The translations under genes were made by a program, and so were the position numbers. DNA of 64,000 bases from Owenweeksia sp965214115 (GTDB lineage: Bacteria > Bacteroidota > Bacteroidia > Flavobacteriales > Schleiferiaceae): positions 248,001 through 312,000 of the forward strand of contig CBDCAU010000002.1 of the NCBI GenBank assembly GCA_965214115.1, read 5' to 3'. Positions within the stretch are counted from its first letter, which is position 1. The number at the start of each line of letters is the position of its first letter. Below, one piece after another: positions 1 to 8,631 of this stretch. The notes beneath the pieces are model-generated. The model was given only the letters and a program-made list of their open reading frames with translations, was not told where the DNA came from and ran no database searches.

Positions 1-1
1 C

Positions 2-1039
2 GCGATGAATCTGTGCCACCAACTGGCCGACCCCAAAGCGAAGTATTATATGGTGTTGGATGCGGATTATCACCTTCACCCAAAATCCATTTCGCGCGCC
101 CTGCCCTATTTGAAAAATGGCGATTTGGCACTCCTCCAATTTCCTCAAGATTATTTTAACCACGGCGAGATCAACGCGGGAATGCAACTAGAATACGGGC
201 AGTATTTTGACCACACCCTGGCGGGGGCCAACCAAGGCGGCGGGGTGTTGAGCACGGGGACGCTTTCGTTCATCCGCAAGTCCAGCCTGAAAGCAGTGGG
301 TCTTTGGAAACACAGTTCTTTGACGGAAGATGCCGAAATTGGGATACATTTTCACCGCCACGGATTTCAAACCCTTTTCGTGAACGAGAAAATCGGCAAG
401 GGCTTGATGCCGCTGGATTTCCGCAGCTACAGCAAGCAGCGTTTCCGCTGGATTTATGGCAATATGCAAACGCTGATGAATGCCTTGGCGCGGCCTTTCG
501 CCGCAAGTTTCTGCCAGCGGTGGGCTTTCTTAAAGCAACTGACGGCTTGGTTCAATCATTTGCTGATTCCTTTTGTGGCGCTGCTTGTTGCGCCATTTTT
601 GAGTGAAGAAATTCGCCACTCGGTTTGGACGGTGGCGCTTGGTTTCATCGGTTTCCATTCAATGTTTCAGTTCATCCGCTTTTTGGAAATGGCGCGGAGG
701 GCGGGCCGGCCGCTTTCCCACGGGGCGCGGGCGTTCGCCGTTCATTTGAGTTTGACCTTCGATGGTGCCACCGCGTGGGTGCAGGCGTTGCTGGGCATCC
801 CGAAAAAGTTTTTTAAAACCCCAAAACAGCTTTTCAAAACCAGTCTTTCCGGCGTTTTTAAAATGTTGGTCTTTCCGACGATATTGTTGCTCACCGCCAT
901 TTCTTCTTGGATTTTAGATTTTAGATGGATCTCCACTGGCGCGGGTGCGCTTTGCCTGGTGTTCATCTTAGGATTTAGATGCTTGGTGGAGCTACAAAAC
1001 ACCCGCGCCATTACCCGTCAAATTCCTTTTGCATTATGA
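2..1039 (+). CDS. processive family 2 glycosyltransferase, 5'-truncated by window
   Basis: Membrane glycosyltransferase of the cellulose-synthase-like GT2 group, which extends a sugar polymer from a nucleotide sugar at the inner membrane. The reading frame is open at the window edge and the DxD motif (VLDADYH) lies only about 20 codons in, so the N-terminal third is missing and the first visible ATG at 5 is probably not the start. Further family motifs follow in order: GTLSFIRKSSL, the acceptor motif SLTEDAEIG and the QRFRW (QxxRW) motif. Several hydrophobic segments fill the C-terminal half. The stop overlaps the next start (ATGA), so it heads a three-gene glycosyltransferase operon. The sugar and product are unknown. 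The family is clear. Confidence 0.85.
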   Translation, partial: AMNLCHQLADPKAKYYMVLDADYHLHPKSISRALPYLKNGDLALLQFPQDYFNHGEINAGMQLEYGQYFDHTLAGANQGGGVLSTGTLSFIRKSSLKAVGLWKHSSLTEDAEIGIHFHRHGFQTLFVNEKIGKGLMPLDFRSYSKQRFRWIYGNMQTLMNALARPFAASFCQRWAFLKQLTAWFNHLLIPFVALLVAPFLSEEIRHSVWTVALGFIGFHSMFQFIRFLEMARRAGRPLSHGARAFAVHLSLTFDGATAWVQALLGIPKKFFKTPKQLFKTSLSGVFKMLVFPTILLLTAISSWILDFRWISTGAGALCLVFILGFRCLVELQNTRAITRQIPFAL

Positions 1040-2121
1040 AGATCGCCATCGTGGCCCACATTAGATATCCCATCGCCGAACCGTATGCCGGCGGGCTGGA
1101 AATGCAGACCCACCTGCTGGCGCGCGCCCTCGCGGAAAACGGCCATTCGGTGGATTTATACGCGCATCCCAACAGCGATTCGTACGGAAACCTCATCCCG
1201 GTTCCCATCGAAGATTTTACCGGAACACGGGCGCGAACGGAAAATATCGACCCTATTTTTGAAGCGGAATTTATCAACGAACACCACGCATATCAGCGGG
1301 TGATGCCCAGTTTGCTGAAAGGCGATTACGATGTGATCCACCTCAACACCTTGCATTATCTGCCCATTTCGCTGGCCACGCTTTCCCGCGCGCCAGTTTT
1401 GCTTTCGCTGCACACGCCGCCCTTTGATTATCTGCGCAGCGCGGTGGCCGCCCAAGTTCAGCAAAACGCCCTAAAAATCACTACTGTTTCAAATGCGCTG
1501 GCGCACCAGTGGCAGGATTGGATCGAGGATTTTACGGTAGTCCACAACGGGATTGACACGGAAGAATGGCCGTTTCAAAACCATAGCGCCGATTACATTT
1601 TTTGGCACGGGCGCATCTGCAAGGAAAAAGGCACGCACCTCGCCATCCAAGCGGCTGGGCGGGCAGGGAAGCCCATTTTTTTGGCGGGCCCGAAAAGCGA
1701 CGTAGATTATTATAAAGAAAAAGTAGAACCCTTGTTAAACGAGAGCGCGGTGTATCTGGGACACTTGCAAAGCCCCGAATTGCAATCGTGGGTGGGCAAT
1801 GCGCACTGCACGGTTTTTTCTTCGGTGTGGGAAGAACCTTACGGATTGGTGCTGGCCGAAAGTTTGGCCTGCGGCACGCCGGTGGCGGGTTTTAACGTGG
1901 GCGCCGCCTCAGAGATATTGACCCCGGAAACAGGTTGCTTGGCAGAGGTGGAAAACGTGGAGCAACTGGCGGCGGCCATCTTGAAAACGGGCGAAATCTC
2001 ACGAAAAAAATGCTGCGAACGCGCTGAGGATTTTTGTGATTACCGCCGGATGGGCCGTCAATACGAAGAATTGTACCGCCGCCTCTTTTCTCGCTCCAAG
2101 CAGATTGATTATGAAAGATAG
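1036..2121 (+). CDS. family 4 glycosyltransferase
   Basis: Soluble GT-B fold glycosyltransferase of family GT4 (361 residues), transferring a sugar from a nucleotide sugar with retention of configuration. The N-terminal MKIAIVAHIRYPIAEPYAGG is the typical Gly-rich acceptor-side start. Near residue 205 WHGRICKEKGTHLAIQAAG begins the donor domain, and EEPYGLVLAESLACG carries the E-x7-E pair that holds the donor. I chose the ATG at 1036 because it overlaps the previous stop by ATGA and begins the Rossmann strand; an in-frame ATG at 979 would add residues without family resemblance. It overlaps the next gene by 11 bases. The acceptor cannot be read from sequence. Confidence 0.88.
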   Translation: MKIAIVAHIRYPIAEPYAGGLEMQTHLLARALAENGHSVDLYAHPNSDSYGNLIPVPIEDFTGTRARTENIDPIFEAEFINEHHAYQRVMPSLLKGDYDVIHLNTLHYLPISLATLSRAPVLLSLHTPPFDYLRSAVAAQVQQNALKITTVSNALAHQWQDWIEDFTVVHNGIDTEEWPFQNHSADYIFWHGRICKEKGTHLAIQAAGRAGKPIFLAGPKSDVDYYKEKVEPLLNESAVYLGHLQSPELQSWVGNAHCTVFSSVWEEPYGLVLAESLACGTPVAGFNVGAASEILTPETGCLAEVENVEQLAAAILKTGEISRKKCCERAEDFCDYRRMGRQYEELYRRLFSRSKQIDYER

Positions 2122-3205
2122 GCCATTGATAGGATTTTACGCACATTCGCACGGCAGCGGCCACGTTCATCGCTGCAAGGCCATCGCCGCCGCGCTGGAG
2201 GGAGATTATCAAATTTTTTCATCCGGTTTTCAAGATGATGATTTGATTGCCCATAAAAATCTTACCCCGCTGCCCAACGAAAACTTGCCCGATGATTTAA
2301 AACCTTATCATAACAAAATCAATCCGACGCCAAATTTTTTGCATTATGCGCCGGCGGGCGTTTCTTCCATCCGAGAGCGCACGGCAATTTTGGCGAATTG
2401 GTTTGCCGAAAAATCCCCTGACCTGATGTTCGTGGATGTGTCGGTAGAAATCGCGCTGCTGTGTCGAGTGTGTTCCGTGCCGTTTGTTTTCGTAAGGATG
2501 CACGGCCACCGGACGGATGATGCCCATCTGGCGGCCTACGAATCCGCGCGACTGTTGGCAGCGCCTTTTCCCGAATGGATGGAACAAGCCGAAACGCCCG
2601 ATTGGGTGCGGGAGAAAACGTTTTATGCGGGGGGATTATGCCGCTTTGATAAGGATGATTTTGCGGTGGCCTCCCCCAAAAAGGGAAAAGTGGTGATCAT
2701 CAATGGAAGTGGCGGGACGGGATTTCACAGGGAATTGGCCGTACAATGGGCGGAGGACAATTCCCAGTTGAATTTCCATCTGTTGGGCAAGCAAGATTTT
2801 GAACCTTCCCTGCCCAGCAATCTCCGCCAAGTGGGCCAACTGGGAAACCCGCTTCATTTTCTTGCCGATGCCGAGGTGGTCATTGCCTCTTGTGGGGACA
2901 ATATGGTGGCCGAATTGTCCCTACTGAAAAAAAATTGGATCTGTGTGCCCGAGGAGCGCCCCTTTGACGAGCAGCACCAAAAAGCCCAAATGATTGCGAA
3001 AGCCAATGCGGCCGTGGTGGCAGAAAGCTGGCGGGAACTGCGAGACCTGCGCCCTTTTCTGGACAAAGCGCGGCAAACGGACAAAACCAAGCTGGCGGAA
3101 TTGGTCAATAAAAACGCGGCGCGTGACATTGCCCTCCGGTTGGAACAACTGGCGCTGGAGACGCGGCCGCACAGTTTGCAAAATTTACATATAGCTACGG
3201 CCTGA
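2111..3205 (+). CDS. MurG/GT28-like glycosyltransferase
   Basis: Predicted GT-B glycosyltransferase of 364 residues resembling the MurG/GT28 and UDP-glucuronosyltransferase type. It opens with GFYAHSHGSGHVHRCKAIAA, the Gly-rich loop of this fold, has a mid-protein strand KVVIINGSGGTGFHRELA, and near residue 260 EVVIASCGDNMVAELSLLKK, the position where MurG-like enzymes bind the donor. The ATG at 2111 overlaps the preceding gene by 11 bases, which fits translational coupling. The 3' end overlaps by 21 bases the 3' end of the convergent glycosyltransferase at 3185. The substrate is unknown; the neighbours suggest an exopolysaccharide or glycolipid. Confidence 0.75.
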   Translation: MKDRPLIGFYAHSHGSGHVHRCKAIAAALEGDYQIFSSGFQDDDLIAHKNLTPLPNENLPDDLKPYHNKINPTPNFLHYAPAGVSSIRERTAILANWFAEKSPDLMFVDVSVEIALLCRVCSVPFVFVRMHGHRTDDAHLAAYESARLLAAPFPEWMEQAETPDWVREKTFYAGGLCRFDKDDFAVASPKKGKVVIINGSGGTGFHRELAVQWAEDNSQLNFHLLGKQDFEPSLPSNLRQVGQLGNPLHFLADAEVVIASCGDNMVAELSLLKKNWICVPEERPFDEQHQKAQMIAKANAAVVAESWRELRDLRPFLDKARQTDKTKLAELVNKNAARDIALRLEQLALETRPHSLQNLHIATA

Positions 3206-4048
3206 GGTCACCTTCGCCGCTTGGATGTCCTCGGCATCGGGGTTTTTCAGCAGGGCGATGTGTTGCGAATCGGGCGTCCATTCTATAAAACCCATCGCCA
3301 CGAATTTTTGCAGCCAGCCCGCCATTGGCCATTGTCCGTGCTTACGTTTATAGGTAGTGGCGTTTTTTATAATCGACTGAAAATTGTGCAGCGGCGGGTC
3401 GTAAATGGTGTGGTATTGATGGTAGGCCACCGCATCGCACAGCCCGAAAGGAATTTCGCCTTGGGTGGCGCGCAGGGCGAAATTGGTGTCTTCCGCACCA
3501 TAGCCCGCGAAGTCTTCGTCAAATCCCTTTATTTTTAAAAAATTGGCTTTTGAAACCGAAAAGTTCAGCGACCAAAATTCCGTGAACGAAACGTCTCGCA
3601 AAATTTTGCCTTCGGGAATTTCGGGTCGATGCGGATGTTTTTCGCCCACCCCTTCCCGATGGGCAAAGTCAAAACTTTCGGTTTCTTTTTTGGAAAGATA
3701 GCGCAGGTCGCCCATCAGAAGTCCGTTGAACCCCTGCTGGTGAACCGCATATCGGGAAAGCAGTTCAGGGTGCGGAATGCAATCCACATCCAAAAAAACC
3801 AGCGCGTCGCTTTGGGCGTTCAGCGCCCCGTAGTTGCGCGCCGCCGCTAAATTAAAGCCTTTGGCGGCAGTGGCCATTTCCACTTCTTTGATTTCAAAAT
3901 TTTCGGGAAAAGGATTGTCCAGCCTCGTTTCTTCGCCCATCCGCACCACCACCAGCTCGTTTGGTAGCCGGGTAGAATGTTGCAGCCCGCGCAGCAGGCG
4001 GGCCAGTTGCTCCTCGCGGTTTTTTACGATGGTGATGACGCTGGCCAT
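3185..4048 (-). CDS. family 2 glycosyltransferase with galactosyltransferase-type C-terminus
   Basis: Soluble GT2 enzyme of 287 residues with the GT-A fold. It begins MASVITIVKNREEQLARLL; the metal-binding DxD is in ALVFLDVDCIPHPELL near residue 90; and GFDEDFAGYGAEDTNFALR near residue 180 is the ED-containing catalytic segment of the galactosyltransferase/chondroitin-polymerase C-terminal domain. It is the last gene of a minus-strand operon behind the repressor at 4050 (a one-base gap) and the DUF1989 gene. It converges on the three-gene glycosyltransferase operon, so the four enzymes may serve one surface-glycan pathway; that link is inferred from position only. Confidence 0.82.
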   Translation of the reverse strand: MASVITIVKNREEQLARLLRGLQHSTRLPNELVVVRMGEETRLDNPFPENFEIKEVEMATAAKGFNLAAARNYGALNAQSDALVFLDVDCIPHPELLSRYAVHQQGFNGLLMGDLRYLSKKETESFDFAHREGVGEKHPHRPEIPEGKILRDVSFTEFWSLNFSVSKANFLKIKGFDEDFAGYGAEDTNFALRATQGEIPFGLCDAVAYHQYHTIYDPPLHNFQSIIKNATTYKRKHGQWPMAGWLQKFVAMGFIEWTPDSQHIALLKNPDAEDIQAAKVTSGRSYM

Positions 4049-4049
4049 T

Positions 4050-4775
4050 CTATTTCCCGTTCAGCTCGGGGATTTTCCGTTTCAGTTCCGTCACCAGCTT
4101 TTCCAGTTGCACCTCCAGGCCGCTGATCCGTTTTTCAAGATTGGTATTTTCGCCATTGAACGATTTGGTCACCTTCCCGTCCACCGGCCATATTTCGCTG
4201 ATCTCAGATTTATCAAGGTAGTAAGACCGGAAATCGGGATTGTCGCTATGGCAGATAAGTTTCCCATCCTCCCCATTCGCGGCCAAGCGTTTCACCACCA
4301 CCGAGTCCTCCGAAACTACCACGGCTAAGGTGTTGTCCACCAGTTTTTCAAAATCATCCAGCGGCTGACATATTACATAGTCGTTGGGAAACAAGGTGGG
4401 AATCATACTTTTCCCTTCGACTTCAAAGATGCGGTGTTCGCCATCTTTGAAGCCGGGCACCTTGAAGCGTTCCAGTTCATCCAAAAAGTCTTGACTGTCA
4501 TAATTATTGGAATACCCTGCCTTGGCTTCGATATCTATCAAGGGGATACTTTCCTCCTTTTTCATCCCGTCCCCATCGTCCGTTTTGCCCTTGGCCATCC
4601 AGTCCATACTCACACTGAACAAATTGGACAACCTCTTCAAATGCGAAACCGTAAGCGAAACCCCGCCCCCTTCAATTTGACTATAAGCACTTTGCGTAAT
4701 GTTCAGGATTTCGGCCACTTCCTTTTGGCTCATTTTCTCTTCTTCCCGTAATTTTTTCAGTCTTTTACTTATCAT
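4050..4775 (-). CDS. XRE-family repressor with S24 (LexA-like) self-cleavage domain
   Basis: Phage-repressor/LexA-type regulator of 241 residues. Residues 1-60 form an XRE helix-turn-helix (KMSQKEVAEILNITQSAYSQ). The C-terminal half is an S24 peptidase domain: the nucleophile Ser lies in EGKSMIPTLFP, the general-base Lys in DSVVVKRLA, and an Ala-Gly cleavage site is present in IEAKAGYSNN. All parts needed for stress-induced self-cleavage are therefore visible. The tail (NTNLEKRISGLEVQLEKLV) looks like a short coiled coil. It lies between a DUF1989 gene and a glycosyltransferase, both on the same strand. No phage genes surround it, so it is either a domesticated repressor or a local stress regulator. 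Confidence 0.85.
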   Translation of the reverse strand: MISKRLKKLREEEKMSQKEVAEILNITQSAYSQIEGGGVSLTVSHLKRLSNLFSVSMDWMAKGKTDDGDGMKKEESIPLIDIEAKAGYSNNYDSQDFLDELERFKVPGFKDGEHRIFEVEGKSMIPTLFPNDYVICQPLDDFEKLVDNTLAVVVSEDSVVVKRLAANGEDGKLICHSDNPDFRSYYLDKSEISEIWPVDGKVTKSFNGENTNLEKRISGLEVQLEKLVTELKRKIPELNGK

Positions 4776-4792
4776 TTTTCAATTTTTACCAA

Positions 4793-5374
4793 TTAGCTGA
4801 TTTTATATTCGAGATGTTTGAAAGTTTGGTTGTTACAATCCGGCGCGGGGCAGGCTGAAACCCCGACAATACTGTCCATCATCACATAAAAGGAAATTCT
4901 ATCGCTCGGCTTGCTTTGCGAGGGCAAGTTTTCCAGCGAGCCATTTTCATTGTATTGGATGGTCATAAACGGTTTGAAGGGGATGGTAACCTGCTGCTTG
5001 TCAACACCAAAGGAAGCCAATGCCTTTACTAAATTATCTTGGCAATTTATATGGTAATAAGGTTCGCCGTACACTTGGCGGAAAGATTCTTTGCAACACG
5101 CCACTTGGAGAAAATCGTTGTGGCCGTAGCTGTCTTCCGCAATGTTAGCCATAGGCCGCGCCATATTGCTCCACAGGTGATGCCCCTCGGTGAAGCGCAC
5201 CGTCCGCTCAAATTCCACGGACTTGCCCGACGATAGTTGTTCGTGAACGTTGCCTTGGTTAAACAACACGAGATTGGCCACCTGCCCGCCCATTGGCGAT
5301 TGGATGGTCAGGGTCTGGCCCGCCGCCATCTCAAAAGCCACCGCCGTTTGAGGTTCTATCAGTTTCTTGCCCAT
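4793..5374 (-). CDS. DUF1989 / urea carboxylase-associated family protein
   Basis: Protein of 193 residues resembling the DUF1989 family, whose members often sit beside urea carboxylase or amino-acid degradation genes; the molecular function is not settled. Recognisable stretches are AAGQTLTIQSPMGGQVANLV at the N-terminus, the SNMARPMANIAEDSYGHND segment and INCQDNLVKALASFGV. The partial metal-ligand-like pattern and the C-terminal Cys pair (SACPAPDCNN) fit the family. It is first in a minus-strand operon with the S24 repressor (17-base gap) and a glycosyltransferase, an unusual setting without urea genes. A TATTTTTG box 30-odd bases upstream is a reasonable promoter. Confidence 0.65.
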   Translation of the reverse strand: MGKKLIEPQTAVAFEMAAGQTLTIQSPMGGQVANLVLFNQGNVHEQLSSGKSVEFERTVRFTEGHHLWSNMARPMANIAEDSYGHNDFLQVACCKESFRQVYGEPYYHINCQDNLVKALASFGVDKQQVTIPFKPFMTIQYNENGSLENLPSQSKPSDRISFYVMMDSIVGVSACPAPDCNNQTFKHLEYKIS

Positions 5375-5405
5375 CGGTTATTCCTGCTTATCATATTACC
5401 AATGG

Positions 5406-5413
5406 CAAAAATA
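5406..5413 (-). promoter_or_regulatory. candidate Bacteroidota -7 box for the DUF1989-repressor operon
   Basis: On the minus strand this reads TATTTTTG and matches the Bacteroidota -7 consensus TAnnTTTG. It lies 32 bases before the DUF1989 start. The -33 element is not clear, so this is a motif match only. Confidence 0.35.
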
Positions 5414-5616
5414 ATGGGATAAATAATATTAAGGAAACCACTATCCGAAAAAATGACCCGCTTTATCACACCGAATTTTTGAATTCCCTATTTGCTTATT
5501 AAGATTATCAATTCCCTAAATTTTAAATCTTTGAAAATTTGTACAATTTTTTTATCCTTGGGAACATACGGTTGGGCGATGAGTTAAGTAGGCATTAACT
5601 AAAATAATTTCATCAA

Positions 5617-5823
5617 ATGAATACCCCACTTCCCGAAGCTATCAAGAGTGCAGCCGGCGCATTGGCGGGCAATGTTTACCAAGGCGCAGACAAACTCTAC
5701 TACCTGTACGGCACGGACGGCAAATTTATGGGCACCTTCAACCCCATCGCCAACGCCACCTACAATGCCTACGGTCAGTTCGTCAATTATGGAAACCAGT
5801 TCCGGGCGATGTTGGGGGTTTGA
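5617..5823 (+). CDS. small hypothetical protein (68 aa)
   Basis: Unrecognised small protein. It has an Ala/Gly-rich start (PEAIKSAAGALAGNVYQGAD) followed by an aromatic stretch (KLYYLYGTDGKFMGTF) and a Tyr/Asn-rich end. There is no signal peptide or clear membrane segment. It stands alone between a divergent operon and the convergent HigA-type genes. Coding is supported by clean amino-acid composition against an AT-rich background and by an AT-rich leader before the ATG, but no family is visible. The 260 bases after it hold only a short palindrome (AAAAAGGCCTTTTT) near 5912 that could be a weak terminator. Confidence 0.5.
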   Translation: MNTPLPEAIKSAAGALAGNVYQGADKLYYLYGTDGKFMGTFNPIANATYNAYGQFVNYGNQFRAMLGV

Positions 5824-6084
5824 AACAACCTGAAGGGGCGTGGGCAAATGGGCCGCTTGATTTCATTTCTAATTCGAGAGTTTGAACTTTTGCGGTGGAA
5901 TCACCCAAAAAGGCCTTTTTTATTTAGATGGTTTTTCAGTTTGTCATCACTTGATTGACGCTACGCTTCAAGTTTCTCGCAAGATGCACTCAGACGACGT
6001 GGCAGTTGCGGGAGTGGCCTAATACGGAAGCGGGGTTAATTATATTAGGATGGGTTTTTTGATAAAATCCAAAAAGAAGATTTC

Positions 6085-6405
6085 TCAGACGGCAAATTCT
6101 CTTTTTTCCGAATGCGAGACAAAATTCCGAATCCCTTTTCGTTTAACTTTTCGCTTGGCGTGCCACAGGTCGTAGGAAGTTTGCAGCCGAATCCAAATTT
6201 CTGGGGTCGTACCGAAGGCTTCGGAAAGCTTCACCGCCATTTCGGATGATATTCCCGCTTTACCATTTGTGATTTGAGAAAGGTGATTGCGCGATACGCC
6301 CAGCCCTTTTGCTGTTTCGGTTACGGTCAAGCCCAAGGCTTTCATCCAATCGTATTTCAAATGTTTGCCGGGGTGCGGCGGTTTCATTCCCATTTCTAAA
6401 GGCAT
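6085..6405 (-). CDS. higA: HigA-family addiction module antidote / XRE regulator
   Basis: Helix-turn-helix protein of 106 residues of the HigA type, which neutralises HigB RNases and represses its own operon. Typical opening PPHPGKHLKYDWMKALGLTV is followed by the helix-turn-helix ETAKGLGVSRNHLSQITNGK and the SSEMAVKLSEAFGTTPEIWI motif with conserved W. No higB-like gene (about 90 codons) lies on either side: upstream is a second higA-like gene, downstream a non-coding stretch. It may be an orphan antitoxin or a regulator of the restriction-modification genes directly upstream on the same strand. Confidence 0.8.
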   Translation of the reverse strand: MPLEMGMKPPHPGKHLKYDWMKALGLTVTETAKGLGVSRNHLSQITNGKAGISSEMAVKLSEAFGTTPEIWIRLQTSYDLWHAKRKVKRKGIRNFVSHSEKREFAV

Positions 6406-6434
6406 CGTGTTTTATTTTTCTGAACAAAACCAGT

Positions 6435-6743
6435 TCAAACCTCCACCGAAGCAGGATGCAATGTCTTTATCCCCTTGGTTGTCACCGTCTTTTTGAGATG
6501 ATACAAATCATAGCGATTTTGCATTCGCAGCCACATTTCCGGCGTGGAGCCGAATGCCTTGGCGATTTTGATGGCCAGTTTTGCGGTAATACTTGCTCGC
6601 CCGTTTAGTATTCGCGACAAGTAATTGTGCGCAATACCTAAATTTTCTGCGGTTTCGCCCACAGTCAAATTAAGTTCAGTAACGCAAACATCTTTAATGA
6701 TTTCGCTGGGGTGGGTCGGAGGAAGGACAGATTTAAGTGGCAT
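6435..6743 (-). CDS. higA: second HigA-family antidote / XRE regulator
   Basis: HigA-type helix-turn-helix protein of 102 residues, paralogous to the gene at 6085 (shared HPSEIIKD..., NYLSRILNGRASITAKLAIK, STPEMWLRMQNRYDL). I chose the ATG at 6743, which gives the usual MPLKSVLPPTHPSEI start; the in-frame ATG at 6815 would run into the methyltransferase gene and add atypical residues. It lies directly behind the methyltransferase (stop at 6757) with 13 bases between them. Tandem higA copies without higB behind a restriction-modification pair are odd. They may control restriction timing in the way C-proteins do, but that is inference. Confidence 0.78.
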   Translation of the reverse strand: MPLKSVLPPTHPSEIIKDVCVTELNLTVGETAENLGIAHNYLSRILNGRASITAKLAIKIAKAFGSTPEMWLRMQNRYDLYHLKKTVTTKGIKTLHPASVEV

Positions 6744-6756
6744 AATAAAGTTTAGT

Positions 6757-7809
6757 TTAAACCGCAGAAACTTCCCTCTCCAATTCCACAAACTTATATT
6801 CACTTTTCTCCCCAAACAAATTTCCCTCGGTTTTTGCCAATTTTTCCTGCACCGCTTTTATGGCGTGTTTTGATTGGTCTATACCAATCCATTTTCTGCC
6901 ATTTTCTTGTGCAGATTTCAGCGTAGTTCCCGAACCACAAAAACAATCCAAAACAATACTATTATCATCGGAAGAAGTGCGCACAATCAAATCCAACAAA
7001 TCGGGATTTTTCTCGGTGGGATAATTTGGATATTGCGGGTCTTTGAATTCCCAAATGTCCTGCACCCGTTTCCCTTCCCGCTCATCAGCAAAAATGATTT
7101 TTCTCGGATTACCGTTGGACGACCATTCTATCAAACCTTGCGCGTCCCACTTTTCAAGAGTCTCCACATCCGTGCGCCAGTGCCGGCCGGTGGGTGGCAG
7201 TTTTCCGCGAAAAGGTTGGTTGGATTTTCCGTTCACCGTTTCGCCCGGCGCGTGAATAGGAACCGTGGTATAACGACGACCACTTTTATCTTTTTTGCCA
7301 AAAAGTCTTTCAATATCCCTTTCAGAATATTTCTCTTTTGGTTCGTTCCAAATAGGATTTTCGGTTTTGGAATAAAACAAAATCATATCCTTAACATTTC
7401 CAAAACCTTTGCGCTTAAAATTCTTGGGATTGCATTTTATTCTTGTAATATCATTACGGAAATTTTCTATCCCAAAAACTTCGTCCATTAGCACTTTCAC
7501 ATAATGCCCAATTTTATAATCAATATGTAGATAAATCGAGCCTTTTTTAGATAATAATTCTTTGATTAAAATGAGACGTTCACGCAGAAATTCGATAAAA
7601 TCTTGGCCCTGCAATTTATCTGAATAAGCCACTTTTCCGTTGCGCGTTTTGCTGATGGTGGAATTGCGACCTTCTGAAATGGTGAAATTATCGCCCGTTG
7701 CAAATGGTGGGTCGATATATACTAAATCCACCATTCCGGCCAAATCTTTTTCATTCAAAAGATAGAGCAGTCCATCTACATTGTTTCCATATATCAATAG
7801 GTTTTTCAT
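6757..7809 (-). CDS. beta-class site-specific DNA methyltransferase (type II modification)
   Basis: AdoMet-dependent DNA amino-methyltransferase (N6-adenine or N4-cytosine) of 350 residues. The catalytic motif IV appears first (VDLVYIDPPFATGDNF, near residue 33) and the AdoMet-binding motif I last (IVLDCFCGSGTTLKSA, near residue 293), the order that defines the beta class. The middle holds a target-recognition region (YTTVPIHAPGETVNGKS). It protects sites cut by the endonuclease encoded immediately upstream (one base between the two genes). The recognition sequence cannot be read from the protein. Confidence 0.88.
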   Translation of the reverse strand: MKNLLIYGNNVDGLLYLLNEKDLAGMVDLVYIDPPFATGDNFTISEGRNSTISKTRNGKVAYSDKLQGQDFIEFLRERLILIKELLSKKGSIYLHIDYKIGHYVKVLMDEVFGIENFRNDITRIKCNPKNFKRKGFGNVKDMILFYSKTENPIWNEPKEKYSERDIERLFGKKDKSGRRYTTVPIHAPGETVNGKSNQPFRGKLPPTGRHWRTDVETLEKWDAQGLIEWSSNGNPRKIIFADEREGKRVQDIWEFKDPQYPNYPTEKNPDLLDLIVRTSSDDNSIVLDCFCGSGTTLKSAQENGRKWIGIDQSKHAIKAVQEKLAKTEGNLFGEKSEYKFVELEREVSAV

Positions 7810-7810
7810 C

Positions 7811-8593
7811 TTAAAGTTGGTGTAAAAAATCTTTTAAAACCAAAGCGCTCATTACTCGATAGTCTTTATACTTATCGGTAATAAAATTGTGCATTTTAGA
7901 TTTGGTTTTCAGATATAAAACACCGTCCAAAATGGCAATTCGGATGGCTCTCGTATCTTTCATATCTAGCGTAGCTACTGCGTCTTCAAAATCTGAATTT
8001 TGAGAACCACCAAAATCCGACAAAAATTTGGCCTCGCCTATCACATATTTTCCATTGAAACGAGCCAAAAAATCCAAACCTTTGTTCCGATAAAAATTTA
8101 GTTCCTTTCTTGCAAATGCTTGCTTTGCCGTGTCCGTTCCGACCAAGATAGCATTTTCATTCGTGGCAGTAAATTCTTCCAGCAAAACAGGTCGCAAACC
8201 CAATGCGCCGCTTTTCACCCAATTGTCAAACATCGGCCCGATTTGGCGGTTCGTCTCCTTTGGCTGGCTGCACCTTTCGTAGATTTCTTCTAAACCCATC
8301 TTGTAAAGCCGCTCGCATAGGCGGTTCACCGTTTCCGGATTTCGCTCAATCGAACTTTTGTCCCGCTTCAAAAAAGCCACGTAACTATCTTTGATAGGGA
8401 ACAAATTAAATTTCAGCAATTCCATCAACAAAGAGGCGCAGTCTTTTTCCTTAAATGCTCGCTCTACAATTTCCCACTTTTTATCATCAATTTCACGGAA
8501 ATTTCCTTGAATAGTAGGATATACTTCAAACAAATCATCTAAATAGGATTTTTGATTGGCGTATTCGATGCTGATTTTTGTCCAATAATTCAT
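7811..8593 (-). CDS. type II restriction endonuclease, possibly Tsp45I-like
   Basis: Predicted restriction endonuclease of 260 residues. The segment NKGLDFLARFNGKYVIGEAK contains the Asp and the E-x-K pair of a PD-(D/E)xK active site, followed by FLSDFGGSQNSDFEDAV, which I associate with Tsp45I-type enzymes. That family assignment is from memory and only moderately secure. The N-terminal half (NLFPIKDSYVAFLKRD, PKETNRQIGPMFDNWV) is also characteristic of a restriction enzyme of this kind. It is directly followed by its methyltransferase on the same strand, so endonuclease and methylase are co-transcribed with the endonuclease first. Confidence 0.72.
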   Translation of the reverse strand: MNYWTKISIEYANQKSYLDDLFEVYPTIQGNFREIDDKKWEIVERAFKEKDCASLLMELLKFNLFPIKDSYVAFLKRDKSSIERNPETVNRLCERLYKMGLEEIYERCSQPKETNRQIGPMFDNWVKSGALGLRPVLLEEFTATNENAILVGTDTAKQAFARKELNFYRNKGLDFLARFNGKYVIGEAKFLSDFGGSQNSDFEDAVATLDMKDTRAIRIAILDGVLYLKTKSKMHNFITDKYKDYRVMSALVLKDFLHQL

Positions 8594-8631
8594 ATAAAAA
8601 ATGACTACAGAATTAGATTAGAAATTTTCTT

